The notes under the pieces: model-generated | The model's input: only the letters and a program-made list of their open reading frames with translations | What the model was told of the DNA's origin: nothing | Databases searched by the model: none | Shown: positions 1 to 10,832 of the stretch, piece by piece | How the letters are laid out: each line of letters opens with the position of its first letter | Position numbering within the stretch: position 1 is the stretch's first letter | NCBI GenBank assembly: GCA_947471745.1 | Contig: CANJKZ010000269.1 | Location: forward strand, 620,001-684,000 | Length of the DNA: 64,000 bases | Origin: Closterium sp. Naga37s-1 | Lineage: Eukaryota; Streptophyta; Zygnematophyceae; Desmidiales; Closteriaceae | Reading direction: 5' to 3' | Translations under genes and position numbers: made by a program

Positions 1-2
1 TC

Positions 3-1337
3 GCCTCCACTCTTCACTCTCTTGGCTTCTCTACCTCCACCTCCGACCCCAGTCTCTTCATTCGCACTTCCCCCCACAGGCTTTACATTCTTGCCTACGT
101 CGATGACTTGGTGCTCCTCGCTGAAGACTCTGCCGACCTTGCCTCTGTCAAGCAGGCCCTCCAGGCGCGTCTCCTGTGCAAGGATCTTGGCGAGCTTCGT
201 CATTACCTCGGCATGGAGATCCGTCATGATCGTGCTTCGCGCACCATCTCTCTCTCTCAATCCTTCTACATCCACTCCATTCTTGAGCGCTTTGAAATGT
301 CGCAGGCCAAGCCAGTTTCCACTCCTCTTCCCGCTAACCATCATCTTACTGCCCCTGCCATTCCCGCTCCCTCCTCAGAATTCCGACCCTATCCTGAGCT
401 CGTTGGGTCCCTCATGTATGCTATGATGTGCACTCGCCCCGATCTTGCCTACCCCCTCAGTGTCCTCTCTCGCTTTGTTGGCCTTGGTCGCCACACTGAC
501 GTGCACTGGGCAGCTGCCAAGCGCGTTCTCCGCTATCTACGCGCTACTTCTGATCTTGCACTCACTCTTGGTGGCTCTTCTCCCCCCATTCTTTCCGGTT
601 ACAGTGATTCCTCCTACGCTGATTCTCGCCCTGATCGCCGTTCCTCTCAGGGTTATGGTTTTACTCTTGGCAGTGGCCTCATCAGCTGGCGCTCTACTCG
701 CTCATCCTCTGTCTGCCTTTCCACCTGCGAGGCTGAGTTGTACGCAGGCACATTGGCGGCTCAGGAGGCTCGCTGGCTCTCGTTTCTCCTTGCTGAGCTG
801 GGTCACTCTCAGCCCTCTGTGACGCTCTCCTGTGACAGTGCGAGCATGATTCACCTCACTGAAAATCCTGTCTATCACGCTCGCAGCAAACACATCGAGG
901 TCCGCTACTTCTTCGTGCGCGAGCTGGTGCAGTCTGGCTTCCTCTGCCTTCGCAAGGTGGCCGCTACTACCAACCTTGCTGACATTTTCACCAAGGCTCT
1001 CCTTCATGCGCCGCACCGTTTCTACGTGCGCGCGCTTGGGCTCACTCGTCTCGCCACTTCTGGGGGTGTGCCGGTTCGCTAGGTGTTTTGTTCCAGAGCT
1101 TCACCTAGCCTGGGGGTGTGTTGGAGTAGGCTAGAGTTCGCTCTGGCATTTATCATGGTGTTCTTTTGTTATTTCACCATGTTTAGAGCGAGTTACAATT
1201 TTAGTTCAGTTTAGGTTCATTTCTTAGTTTCTAGCACAAACTGAACGCACCCTAAGTTTAATTAGGGTTTCCTACTTTTGTATCTCGACACTCTTTCCTA
1301 GTACAACCTTTCTTGCTACTTTCTCTCTAGCTAAACA
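3..1337 (+). mobile_element. Ty1/copia element, 3' part (RT end, RNase H, 3' LTR)
   Basis: The reading frame is open from the left edge to a stop at 1082. It encodes the end of a copia reverse transcriptase (AYVDDLVLL active-site motif near 90-120, then DLGELRHYLGMEI) and an RNase H domain (GYSDSSYAD, STCEAELYAG, KHIEVRYFFVREL, ADIFTKAL). A purine-rich tract (CCTGGGGGTG) follows, then an LTR. The 5' part lies outside the window, so wholeness cannot be judged; the visible part shows no obvious break. It abuts the minus-strand copia at 1338, most simply because one element inserted into or truncated the other. Confidence 0.9.
1119..1337 (+). repeat. 3' LTR of the left-edge copia element
   Basis: The 219-bp segment begins TGTTGGAG just after the polypurine tract and ends TAAACA, giving TG...CA ends. 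Its partner LTR is outside the window. The exact right end is inferred from the CA and from the abrupt change to minus-strand copia coding sequence. Confidence 0.65.
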
Positions 1338-2339
1338 TGGCGGCCATATTCTCAATCTTAACAGCAACAAGACTAGCGGCGTAGTCTAGACGACAGGCGG
1401 CAGCAAAGTCAACAAGCTCAGCAACTAGAGCAAACGCAGCAGTGGACTCAAACGAAGGGCCAGTGACAACAGTGGCCAGGAAACACGTGACAGTAGGACT
1501 AGCAGCACGAAGGGAGTCAGACTCCGGGTCCGGACCGTCAGGAAGAGAGGACGCAGGAGGAGACGGCAGAGGGACACGCTGTGGAGCAGTGGAAGGACGC
1601 AGAGTCATATAGTGAGTGCCAGGGACAGGAGGAGGACGCTGACGCGGAACACGACCAGTGCGGACAGCGCGAACAGGCGACTCAGGACGAGACTCAGGCG
1701 ACGCAGGACGAGACTCAGGCGCACGACGCTCCGTAAGACCTCTAGTCGGTCCAGAGTAAGGAGAAGGACCAGGCAGTGGAGATTCTGGCAGTAACTGCAA
1801 CTGCGACTGGACAGGCGGTGGACTCAGTAAGGGAGGAGGAGGAGGACCAGTAGAAGGCGGTAGGCCAAGAACGTGCTGAAGGAGAGGAACGTAGTACGGC
1901 CGCGGCCGCGCAGTGCCTCCAGAAACAGCAGAGACAGCACCAGTACCCTCTGCTCCAGGGTCTCCAGCTCCAACTCCCGCAGCACCACCAGCCGCAGCAC
2001 CTCCAGCAGCACCTCCAGCAGTAACAGCTCCAGCACCTCCAGCTCCAACTCTTGCAGTACTACCAGGTCCAGCAGCTCCAGTACCTCCAGTACGAGCACC
2101 TCCGGGACCAGCGGCTCCAGCACCCCCAGCGGCTCCAACACCAGCAGGACCTCCAGCAGCGCCAGTACCTCCAGCACGAGCACCTCTAGAACCAGCGGCT
2201 CCAGCAGCTCCAGCACCAGCAGTACCTCCAGCTGCTCCTGTAACTCCAGCACCAGCAGCACGGCGACAGCGTCGAGCGTACCACTCACGCAGTCGCTGTG
2301 GAGAGAGGGGCTCCCGCCGTGACGAGACACCCGAAGGAC

Positions 2340-2515
2340 CTCCAGACACAGCAAGCTCAGGCTCAGCACCCCCAGACTCAGCACCCCCAGGCTCAGCACC
2401 CCCAGGCTCAGTACGCTCAGGCTCAGCACCCCCAGGCTCCGCACCCCCAGACTCAGCAACCCCAGGCTCAGCACCCCCAGGCCCCGCACCCGCAGGCTCA
2501 GCACCCCTAGCAGCA
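2340..2515 (-). repeat. 15-bp coding repeat in the copia linker
   Basis: The plus strand shows a run of about 15-bp units based on cccccaggctcagca. On the minus strand these encode Gly/Ala/Glu-rich pentapeptides. A matching tract occurs at 32,240-32,440 in the younger related element, so it is part of the family's INT-RT linker and not a separate satellite. Confidence 0.7.
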
Positions 2516-4039
2516 CCAGAGTCGACCGGAGGGGGCAGGACCCTGAGGGGGGAGGGGGTCTACCGGAGGAGCACCTGGTGCGAGGAAGAGCGGCGGGGGG
2601 GGGGGAGAGGGGCAGTGCGGTAGGGAAAGAGACGGTAGTAAGAGACCGACTCGTCAAACGTGACGTCCTGATAGGACAGAACACGGCGCGAGGTGGGGTG
2701 GTAAAACTGCCACCCAGGCGCGTCAGGGGGGAAGCCAAGGAAAACGCAGGGAACAGCACGAGAGGACAGCTTGTCCGCGGAAGTATCGCGGACAAAAGCT
2801 CGAGATCCCCAGACACGGTACACAGACGCATCACCAACCTTCCCCGTCCACCGCAGAGTAGGTGTGGTCTCCGGCAAGGAGACACGAGGCTGAAGGTTGA
2901 TCTGATGCGCATCGTACTGAACCGCGAACGGCCACAGAAAATGGGGAGCAGCCGCATGGATCATGGACGTGCGAGCAACGTCCATGACCATGCCAATGCG
3001 GCGCTCAGCAATCCCATTTTTCTGTGGGGAGGCCGGAAGCGTGAACGTCTGGCGGATGCCCTCCGCACGACAGAAAGCCCTCAGAAGGTCGGAGGAAAAC
3101 TCACCACCTCTGTCTGAGTGGAGACGCAGAACAGGAAAGTCCGAGCCGAAACTCTCTCTGAGCTAGAGACGAGCAGCGCGGATCCAGTCGATCAACACTT
3201 CAGTGACCTCACCCTTGCGGCGCAAGGGGAAGACTGTGGTGTAGCGCGAGTAGTCGTCAACGACCAGCAGGAAGTAACGCTCGTGACCCTGTCCACAGAC
3301 GCGGGCTGGGCCCCACACGTCCATGTGGAGAGTCTGCAGAGGAGCCTCTGTCAGAGGAAACTCAGAGGAGTGAGGAGCGGCGCGCTGCCGGCCCTCAACA
3401 CAAGGAACACAGGTAAGGGCAGGCCCCGGAGGAAGGGGAGGGAGGGACGGGGGGAGACCTGAGACAAGGACACGGGAGGCCATACCTCGGAGACGAGGCA
3501 GGGAGGGGTGACCAAGGCGGTGGTGCCAAAGAAGAGTCTCGTGTGACAGAGGACGACACGAGCAGGGGGCAGACGCTGGACTAGACCTGGACGCAGCAAC
3601 AAACACCTGACCATACGCGGCTACCTGACCAGACGCAGTGACAGGAGGAGACACAGTAGTCAGTGTGTACAGGCTCGACCCAGGCCGACGGGTGAACGTG
3701 GCCAGGTGGCGGCCCGTCCGAGAGCAAGTACAGTGGGTCACACGCTGACCTCCCGGGGTGAACTGGTCAACCCACACGTCCTGTAGGTCAGCTCCACTCA
3801 CCAAGTTCGTAGAGAACGAGGGGAGGTGGAGTCCCGACAGTAAGCCCGACGGGGCCGCAGGACACGGTAGAACCGTGGAGGAGTGCGCAAGGACTGGGCC
3901 CCCAGAGGGGTCAGCCAGGGAGACTGCAACCGGCCGACTGAGCGGCGTGAGTGTGGTGCTGTCGCGAAAGAAGGAGCGCGAAGCACCTGAGTCAAGTGTG
4001 AAGGTGTGCAAGGCCTCAGTAGGTGCAGTACCAGAGAGA

Positions 4040-4135
4040 GCAGACTCACCAGCACCTGGAGCAGCAGACTCACTAGCACCTGGAGCAGCAGACTCACTAG
4101 CACCTGGAGCAGCAGACTCACTAGCACCTAGAGCA
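4040..4135 (-). repeat. 24-bp coding repeat upstream of the protease motif
   Basis: About four tandem 24-bp units (agcacctggagcagcagact...) encode an eight-residue Ala/Ser/Glu/Pro repeat between gag and protease in the minus-strand element. The young relative has only loosely similar sequence there, so copy number has expanded in this copy. Confidence 0.65.
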
Positions 4136-4359
4136 GCAGCCTCAATGCCCGGGTCGGGCGGAACACACAGGTAACAGTCACCCTCAGCACTATCAGTCAC
4201 AGCATACATGGCAGCAAGGATAGCATCGAAATCAAGATCAAAGATAGCAACATTCTGCTTCAACAGATCACCCCAGCGGGGGAGCTCAGCGACGTCAGGA
4301 AACTGCGCACTCCAGGCGTCAGTCAGGCGACCGAAGCAGCGCTGCGAAGTGTGCGGCAG

Positions 4360-4490
4360 TCCGCCGTGGAGAGACGCTGCTCCCTCCAGTCCGCGGCGCC
4401 CGCCGGCGGGCGCCGTGGAGAGACGCTGCTCTCTCCACGGCGTCCGCCTCCACAGCGCCCGCCGTGGAGAGACGCTGCTCTCTCCATGTG
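4360..4490. repeat. Repeated hairpin motif in the gag region
   Basis: The motif GCCGTGGAGAGACGCTGCT recurs at least three times in about 130 bp. At 4412-4441 it forms a perfect 11-bp stem (GCCGTGGAGAG / CTCTCCACGGC) around an 8-nt loop. The young relative has its Cys/His gag segment at the corresponding place (34,260-34,480) and lacks this motif. Confidence 0.7.
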
Positions 4491-5384
4491 CGGCAGTCCG
4501 CCCCCTCCACCGCCTCCACCGCCGCCCCCTCCGTCCCCTCCACCACCCCTGCCCCCCTTGCCCTTGCTGTTGCGGCGCCTCCCACTAGGAGCAGACGCAG
4601 CCCCGACCTCCTCAGTGCCAACAAGGTCGACAGCAGCAGCAGAAGGAACAGAGGGGAGAAGGGGGGCGGGGGAGCACCCCTCAAAGAAAGGGGCGCGAGG
4701 GTCGCCGCGAGAAGCACCTACAGCAACAATACTCTTCTCTGCTGCAGTAAGGCGCTCCTCAAGCAGGTCGACGGTGAGCTCAGTGGGGCAAAGGGAGAGA
4801 AAGTGGTCCCTGACTGAAGAGAGAGAGTCAGGGAGACGGGTGACTAGGTAGTAGAGAGTGATGTACATGGGGGGGGGGGGGGTTCTTGGCACAGAACTCA
4901 GTGGGAAGCGCAGCGCGGTAGCGGGTGTCACTAGTGCGGAGGTGAGTAATGAGGTCAGTGACTGTGGCAAAGGCAGCAAGGTCAGGGAACAGGTATGGCA
5001 GCATGAGGCGGCTGAGAGCAGCAGTGGCAGGGGAGGAGTAGCGCGCGACAACAGCGTCATACAAAGACTTTGCAGTCTTGTACTGGCCAAAGTGCGCGCG
5101 CTCAGCAGACGGCAGGTGACTACGAACAGCAAGACGAGCAACAGCGTCACGAGTAGTCCACTGCGAGCGAACCGTACTGTCAGCAGTGGCAGCAGGTGCA
5201 GGAGAGACACCAGATGTGTGATCGAACAGGGAGACTCCGTCCTTGGAGTCGCACTGGAGAAACAGCTGTAGGTCGTCTACCCACACCTCGAAGTCAACAG
5301 CACGACCCTCAGCATCAAAGGTAAGAACAGTAGGGCTAGCCATAGCGGCAGAAGCAGCAGGGGCAGGGCAGTGCGGCTCAGTAG

Positions 5385-6000
5385 GGCGGCGCGGCTAGAC
5401 TGGGCGGCGCGGCTCGGCTGGGCGGTGCGGCTCGGCTGGGCGGCGCCGCTCGGCTGGGCGGCGCGGCTCGGCAGGGCGGCGCGGCTCGGTTGAGATACGC
5501 GGCTCGGTTGGGCGGCGCGGGTGCTTACCAGGGGCGGGTGCAGGGCAGGGCCGCAGCTGGCGATTAGGTCAGGGCCGCGATTGGGGCGGCAGCAGGGCAG
5601 GGCCGCGACTGGGCGGCGGTAGAGCAGGGCCGCGACTGGGGCGGCTGCAGGGCAGGGCCGCGACGGTGAGGCCGCGACGGTGAGGCCGCAAAGGCGGCTG
5701 CAGGTGCGTCAGCGGCAAGGCAGGGCCGCGACAGGTGCTGCAGGCGCGACGGCGGCTGCAGGGCAGGGCGCGACAGCGGGGCCGCGACGGTGGCAGCAGG
5801 CGCGTCGGCGGAGACAGGAGGGCCGCGACAGCGGCTGCAGGTCAGGGGCCGCTACTTGGGGCGGCAGGGCAGGGCCGCGACGTAGGGCGGCATCAAGGCA
5901 GGGCCGCGACGGGCGGCTCAGGCAGGATCGCGACTAGCGCGACAGCAGGGCAGGGCGCGCGACAGCGCAGGAGAGGCAGGCGCGACAGCGCGCTTCGGGC
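5385..6000 (-). repeat. GC-rich tandem-repeat leader of the copia element
   Basis: Between the gag start and the primer-binding site lies about 600 bp of degenerate short repeats. The first part is based on ggctcggctgggcggcgc and the second on gcagggcagggccgcgac. Any ORF here is compositional. Similar but sequence-distinct leaders occupy the same position in the other copies of this family in the window. Confidence 0.75.
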
Positions 6001-6018
6001 AGGTGCGAAAGTTTCAGT

Positions 6019-6055
6019 GGTGGGCCCTAAAAAAAAAACGTTCCCACGAGGGAAC
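6019..6055 (-). promoter_or_regulatory. Post-PBS hairpin and GGGCCCACC motif
   Basis: Just inside the primer-binding site (PBS), 6040-6055 reads GTTCCCACGAGGGAAC, a perfect 6-bp stem with a 4-nt loop. GGTGGGCCC at 6019-6027 is the complement of a GGGCCCACC motif found at the same place in three other elements here. A role in RNA dimerisation or packaging is inference. Confidence 0.5.
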
Positions 6056-6070
6056 CTTCTCAGAATACCA

Positions 6071-6200
6071 TGTCAGAATGAGAACAAAGGAATGACTGAA
6101 CTAGAAAGCAGGTGGGTACAAGTAGGAAACCTAAAAGTGTTGTACCCTATATGAACTACCCCACTACAGCCTACACAGACTATAGCATATAAGTTTGACA
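6071..6200 (-). repeat. 5' LTR of the minus-strand copia
   Basis: The plus strand runs TGTCAGAATG to AAGTTTGACA, giving TG...CA ends on either strand, 130 bp. It matches the architecture and parts of the sequence of the 135-bp LTRs at 29,273 and 36,438, including the conserved stretch around the accccactacagcctacaca block. Confidence 0.75.
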
Positions 6201-6265
6201 GAGTACAAAGATATAAATAGCAATCCTAGCTAGCCATGTACTATGAGGGGTACATTTCCTTTATT
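6201..6265 (-). repeat. Antisense LTR scrap of the copia B family
   Basis: The reverse complement carries GTACATGGCTAGCTAGG preceded by a degenerate aagggaatgtacccc block. This matches the middle of the copia B LTR (for example 37,770-37,805) in the opposite orientation. Only about 60 bp remain, so it is a fossil trace of an earlier insertion. Confidence 0.6.
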
Positions 6266-6291
6266 AACTGTATTACATTGCTATAGTAACT

Positions 6292-6512
6292 GTTACGAAT
6301 AGTGATTATTGAAACATCACTGTGCATTCCTTACCGCAGCAATCGAAGCACGCACTACCGAGAATGAAGGCGAAAGGACGGAAGTGACGCGAAGGGTCGT
6401 ACGGTTACGAAAGGATCTGGACCGTTGGGCAGACAGCATCAGGCAGCAGCAGTGGCGAGGATTCTGCCCGAACAGTTTCGTAACTGTCTGGAGTCGCACG
6501 GTTGGGTTTCGC
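6292..6512 (+). repeat. Partial 5' LTR of the copia B derivative
   Basis: It begins TGTTACGAATAG and matches the first half of the 3' LTR at 9136. It stops at ttgggtttcgct, where integrase sequence begins; the second half of the LTR, the primer-binding site and the 5' internal region are gone. Confidence 0.88.
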
Positions 6513-9135
6513 TACACCAAACTAGAGAAGGTGTACAGCGACTTCTACAACGTGGGACACTGCGGCATCAAAGACGAACTCTACACGCTCACCTTCGTCG
6601 ACCCCAGAATGCGCTACTTGTGGGTCGTAAATGTGGCGCACGCGCAGCGGCAATCTGGGGAGAAGTAGAAGATCTGGCAGTCTGACGGCGCGGCGGAGTT
6701 CAGGAGCAAGGAGCTGCAGGATTACCTCGCACAGAAGGGGATCGAGCACCACATTTCTCTCCCCTACGCACACCAGTAGCAGGGCGTAGCCGAGCGCAAA
6801 AACCGCACTCTCATGACAAAGGTGCGGGCGCTGATGAAGCAGTCGAAGCTCCCGCCGACCTACTGGACCTACGCCATGCACCATGCCGTACAGGTGCACA
6901 ATCTGCTCTCAACCACCGCCATCTCCGCCGACTCTTCACCGCATGTGAAGTGGACGGGGAACAAGGGCGACACATCCATGCTCCGCGTGTGGGGATGCAT
7001 GGTGCAGTACCGCCCGCCGACATCAAGTATCGAGAAGTTTGCAAGCCGCGCGCGTTGGGGAATCCACCTCGGCATCAGCCACGAGCGCAAGGCATGGCTC
7101 ATTCTGGATCTCTTGAGACAGAAAATCAAGAACGCACGCGATGTGATCTTTTATGAGCGGCTCTTCCTTCGACAATTCCGCGAAGACGAGCAGGCGAACG
7201 CGAACCGCATCTACGCCAACGATGGCCACAGCTACGCCTCACCTGAGGACGAAGCCGCAGCAGCAATTCTGGAGCAGGACCCCAGAGGCGAATTCACGAG
7301 AGGCGATCGCAACGACGACGACGACGACAACGACGACGACGACGATTCTACTGGAGGAGGAGCAGGCGCAGCAGGCGGAAGCGGAAGCAGAGGCGGAAGC
7401 GGCGGAGGCGCAGCACCACCAGCACCGCCTGAACCTGAGAGCGATGACGATGATGTACAGGAAGTCACTCCACAGCACCGCCACGACAGCACCGTCACCG
7501 GACTCCAGCTCCTCGGGCTCCACACTGCCACCTCAACGGCGCCACGTGTCATCGAGCCGAAGAATCCGCGCCAGGCACTCACGGGACCTCACAGCAAGGA
7601 GTGGCGGGAAGCAATGGATGCGGAAGTCAAGGCACTTGAATCGCGTGACACCTGGGTGCTCGTCGATCGAGCGGCAATCAAGGGGAGGAGGATTCTCTCC
7701 GGGAAATGGGTCTTCCGCGTGAAGACCGCAGCTGACGGCACAATCGAGCGATTCAAGGCGCGCTGGGTAGTGCGCGGCTACGATCAGAGGCACAGCATTG
7801 ACTTCGACCAGACATTTGCACCGGTCAGCCGCCACACCTCCGTCAGGATTCTCCTCGCCATCGCTGCAGCACGACACCTCCCGCTCCGATAAATCGACGT
7901 GAAGAACGCGTTCCTGTACGCGTTAGTAGATGCAGTGATCTACGTGGAGCAGCTGCACACATACGGCGAAGGGGATTCGCGTGTCTGCCAGCTGAGAAAG
8001 TCCCTTTACGGTATCAAACAGGCGCCGAGACTCTGGCAGCAGTACCTGCACAACATACTGCTTGAAATTGGGTTCAAGCAGTTGCCTCACGATCCTGGGA
8101 TGTATTGCCGCGATTTCCGCGGCGAATACATCCTACTCACGGTCTACGTCGACGACCTCCTCTACACAGGGTCAAGCAACGAGTTGTTTGAGCAATTCGA
8201 GAAAAACCTCGCAGGGCGCGTCGACGTCACCTGCAATCATGACGTGAAGCAGTTTCTCGGGCTCAACATCACCTACTTGCCGGAAGCCATTCATCTCTCA
8301 GCAGCCAAGTACGCAGAAGAGCTTAGCAAGCGCTTCAACATTGCGCCTGCACCACTCTCCACCCCTTACCGCACTCCAGGACCCAACCACAAGCCTGACA
8401 ACAAAGCCCTGTCCCCTGCTGGGCTTCACACCTACCAGCAGCAGTTGGGATGCCTGCTCTTTGCATCTGTTACCTGCAGACCCGACCTCTCCTACATCGC
8501 GAGCCAGTTGGCTCAGTACTCTCGCAAACCAACGGCTGAGAATCTGCTAGATTTCCAGCGGGCACTTCAGTTCTTCATCTCCACGCCCAATGTTGGGATC
8601 TGCTACTCCACCATCCCAACCTCGTCCTTCAACCTCATCGGCTACGTGGACGCTGATCACGCAGCTGACCCCGACAATCGACGGTCCAGGACAAGCTTCC
8701 TTTTCCGCCTCGAGCCCAGCGGCCCCATCTCCTGGAATTCATAGAAGCAAGAGCTGGTTGCCCTGTCATCGGCGGAAGCCGAATTCATCACAGCAACAGC
8801 AGCCGTTCGCGAAGGCCTCTACCTTCAGGAGCTGCTGCAGGAGGCGAAAATTCCAGCCTCGGCGAACTTTCGCCTGCACTGCGACAATCACAGCGCGATC
8901 AGAATCGCGAACAAGCCGGAATTCGTCAACCGTACCAAACACATCGCACTGCGGTACTTCTTCGTCAAGGATGAAGTTGGCAAGGGCAAGGTTGACCTAA
9001 CCTACTGCCCGATAGGTGACATGGCAGCTGACTTCCTCACGAAGAAGCTGTCACGTCAGCAGTACCAACACTGCTCCGAACTCAGCGGAGTAGTCAAGCG
9101 GGTCAAGACTCGCTACGGCCAGGAGTGAAGGGGGG

Positions 9136-9570
9136 TGTTACGAATAGTGATTATTGAAACATCACTGTGCACTCCTTACCGCAGCAATTGAAGCACACAC
9201 TACCAAGAATGAAGGCGAAAGGACGGAAGTGACGCGAAGGGTCGTACGGTTACGAAAGGATCTGGACCGTCGGGCAGACAACATCAGGTAGCAGCAGTGG
9301 CGAGGATTCTGCCCGAACAGTTTCGTAACTGTCTGGAGTCGCACGGTTGGGTTTCGCTGTAATAAGGGAATATACCCCTTAGAGTACATGGCTAGCTAGG
9401 TCGATTGGTATTCCCTTACTCTTATTTATAGTGCTGTATTTGCATGCTTTTATTATCTCAAGCATTTTACATTCACTCTGCTATTGAGGTCACGGGCCCA
9501 CCACTACTACTCAATCGTGTGCGAACCTTCCTGAGGTGATCCTAGGCACGATCAACTTCTGATCGCAACA
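9136..9570 (+). repeat. 3' LTR of the copia B derivative
   Basis: This 435-bp LTR runs from TGTTACGAATAG to GATCGCAACA and is followed directly by the target duplication GTAAC. It is homologous over its full length to the 437-bp LTR at 37,539-37,975. Confidence 0.9.
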
Positions 9571-9736
9571 GTAACCGTGACTATTGATCTACTCAACAGT
9601 TACCAGGTTGCATCGTGTAACCTCCGAGTACGGTTACCGGGCGGTCAACAGTCGCGACCGTTGACTTACTGCGACTGTTGGCCTTTGAGTGGCTTTCAAG
9701 CTACCGTGTGCTCTATATGAGGTTAACGCGATACTG
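9571..9736. other. Short flank between two copia elements
   Basis: Apart from the GTAAC target duplication at its left end, I recognise no gene, repeat or element feature here. Confidence 0.5.
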
Positions 9737-9850
9737 TGTCAAATTATATGTTTACTGTTATCTAGGCTATAGTGGGTTTAGCCTTAGGGCGTATAGTAAT
9801 TTGCTCGACACTCCCCTCCTTGCCCTAATCCACCTCATTCCTTCTTGACA
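9737..9850 (+). repeat. 5' LTR of the copia at 9.7 kb
   Basis: It has TG...CA ends and abuts a primer-binding site matching the initiator Met tRNA 3' end. No matching 3' LTR is visible in the window. Confidence 0.75.
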
Positions 9851-9862
9851 TGGTATAAAGAG

Positions 9863-9906
9863 CTAGGACGTTCCTAGCCTAGGACCTAAAAGTTTAAGGG
9901 CCCACC
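9863..9906 (+). promoter_or_regulatory. Post-PBS hairpin and GGGCCCACC motif
   Basis: CTAGGA-CGT-TCCTAG at 9863-9877 is a perfect 6-bp stem a dozen bases after the PBS start. GGGCCCACC lies at 9898-9906. The stem sequence differs from those at 6040 and 20,923 but the structure and place are the same. Confidence 0.5.
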
Positions 9907-10389
9907 GTTAGTTTCCTGCCCGTCGTGCGCCCCTAGGGCGCGATCGTTTTTTTTCTGTCCGTGGCGCGCCACTAGCCCTGCCCGCTAGAATCGTCCTGCC
10001 CCGCGCGCTACCCCACCCCCTCACGATCGCGCTGCCTCGCACGTGCACTCCCCTGCCCCTAGCGCTCGAGCTGACCCTCGCGCTGCCCTGCCCCGCCCGC
10101 GATCGCACTGCCCTGCCCCTCCCGCACGCGGCTGTCCTGCCCTGCTCCTACGCGTTGCCCTGCGCCACCCGCAAACGCGCTGCCCTGCGCCCTGCCAGCG
10201 ACCCGCATCCCGCTCGCTGCCCTGCCCTGCAGCCCACGCGACGCCCTGCCCTGCAGCCCGCGCGCTGCCCTGCCCTGCGTCGCTCGTTGCCCGTACACCC
10301 GCTGCCAGCGCCCTGCCAGCTGCTGTGCCCGCGGGCTGCTTGCACAGCCAACGCGCTGCTCGCACGCTGTCTGCGCCGCCTGCACGCGC

Positions 10390-10832
10390 CTTGCCTGCGC
10401 TGCAGCTGCTGCTAAGCTACTACTTCCGCTTACCTCGAACGTGCCCTGCCCTGCCGTGGGCTGCTGCGCTGCTGCTGCTGCTAAGCTGCTGCTGCCGCCT
10501 GCGCTGCTGCTATTGCTGCGCTGCTGCTACTTCTCAGCTGCTGCTGCTGCTAGGCTGTTGCTGCTGCTAGGCTGCTGCTGCCGCCTGAGCTGCTGCTGCC
10601 GCCTGCGCTGCTGCTGCCACCTGTGCTGCTGCTGCTGCGCTGGTGCTGTTGCTAAGCTGCTGCTGCCGCCTGCGCTGCTGCTACTCTTGCGCTACTGCTA
10701 CTGCTCAGCTGTTGCTGTTGCTAGGCTGCTGCTGCCGCCTGAGCTGCTGCTGCCGCCTGCGCTGCTGCTGCCACCTGTGCTGCCGCTGCTGCCGTAACTG
10801 CCGCTCCTGCTGCTTGCTGCCGTTCCTGCTGC
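10390..10832 (+). repeat. (GCT)n-like low-complexity leader
   Basis: This is a dense run of gctgctgctgc, gccgcctgcgctgctgct and related trinucleotide repeats directly before the gag start. The Cys/Leu-rich and Ala/Ser-rich ORFs across it come from composition. Confidence 0.75.

Larger units (their letters stand above)
1338..6200 (-). mobile_element. Ty1/copia element, minus strand, lacking RT-RNase H, broken
   Basis: Read on the minus strand, the order is 5' LTR (6071-6200), primer-binding site (TGGTATTCTGAG beside 6070), GC-rich leader, gag beginning near 5343 (MASPTVLTFDAEGRAVDF), protease region with DSGASRSFF near 3950-4000, HHCC/integrase (DVWGPARV, DDYSRYTTVF) at about 2.6-3.6 kb, and an Ala/Gly/Pro-rich linker down to 1338. 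Reverse transcriptase and RNase H are absent where it meets the left-edge element. The closest relative in this window is the whole element at 29,273-36,572. It is broken by several changes plus the terminal loss, so it is older than that relative. Confidence 0.9.
6292..9570 (+). mobile_element. Ty1/copia (copia B family) deletion derivative with TSD GTAAC
   Basis: The element is flanked by GTAAC at 6287-6291 and 9571-9575. The 5' LTR is represented only by its first 221 bp and passes straight into integrase sequence, so gag, protease and part of integrase are missing. The remainder runs through integrase (DYLAQKGIEHHISLPYA), an acidic/Gly-rich linker, RT (VYVDDLLYTG near 8145) and RNase H (MAADFLTKKL near 9020), then polypurine AAGGGGGG and a 3' LTR. 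It is broken by several changes. The two LTR portions differ at roughly eight sites in 220 bp, which suggests moderate age. Confidence 0.9.

Noticed and set aside
1824-2957. Leu-rich minus-strand ORF
   Set aside because: It is an alternative-frame shadow of the copia linker; repeats such as LEVLLVLELLE come from the Gly/Ala-coding repeat read in another frame.
9908-10800. Several Ala-, Arg-, Cys- or Leu-rich ORFs on both strands
   Set aside because: They lie in the low-complexity GC-rich leader of a copia element and differ by frame only; none has a recognisable domain.
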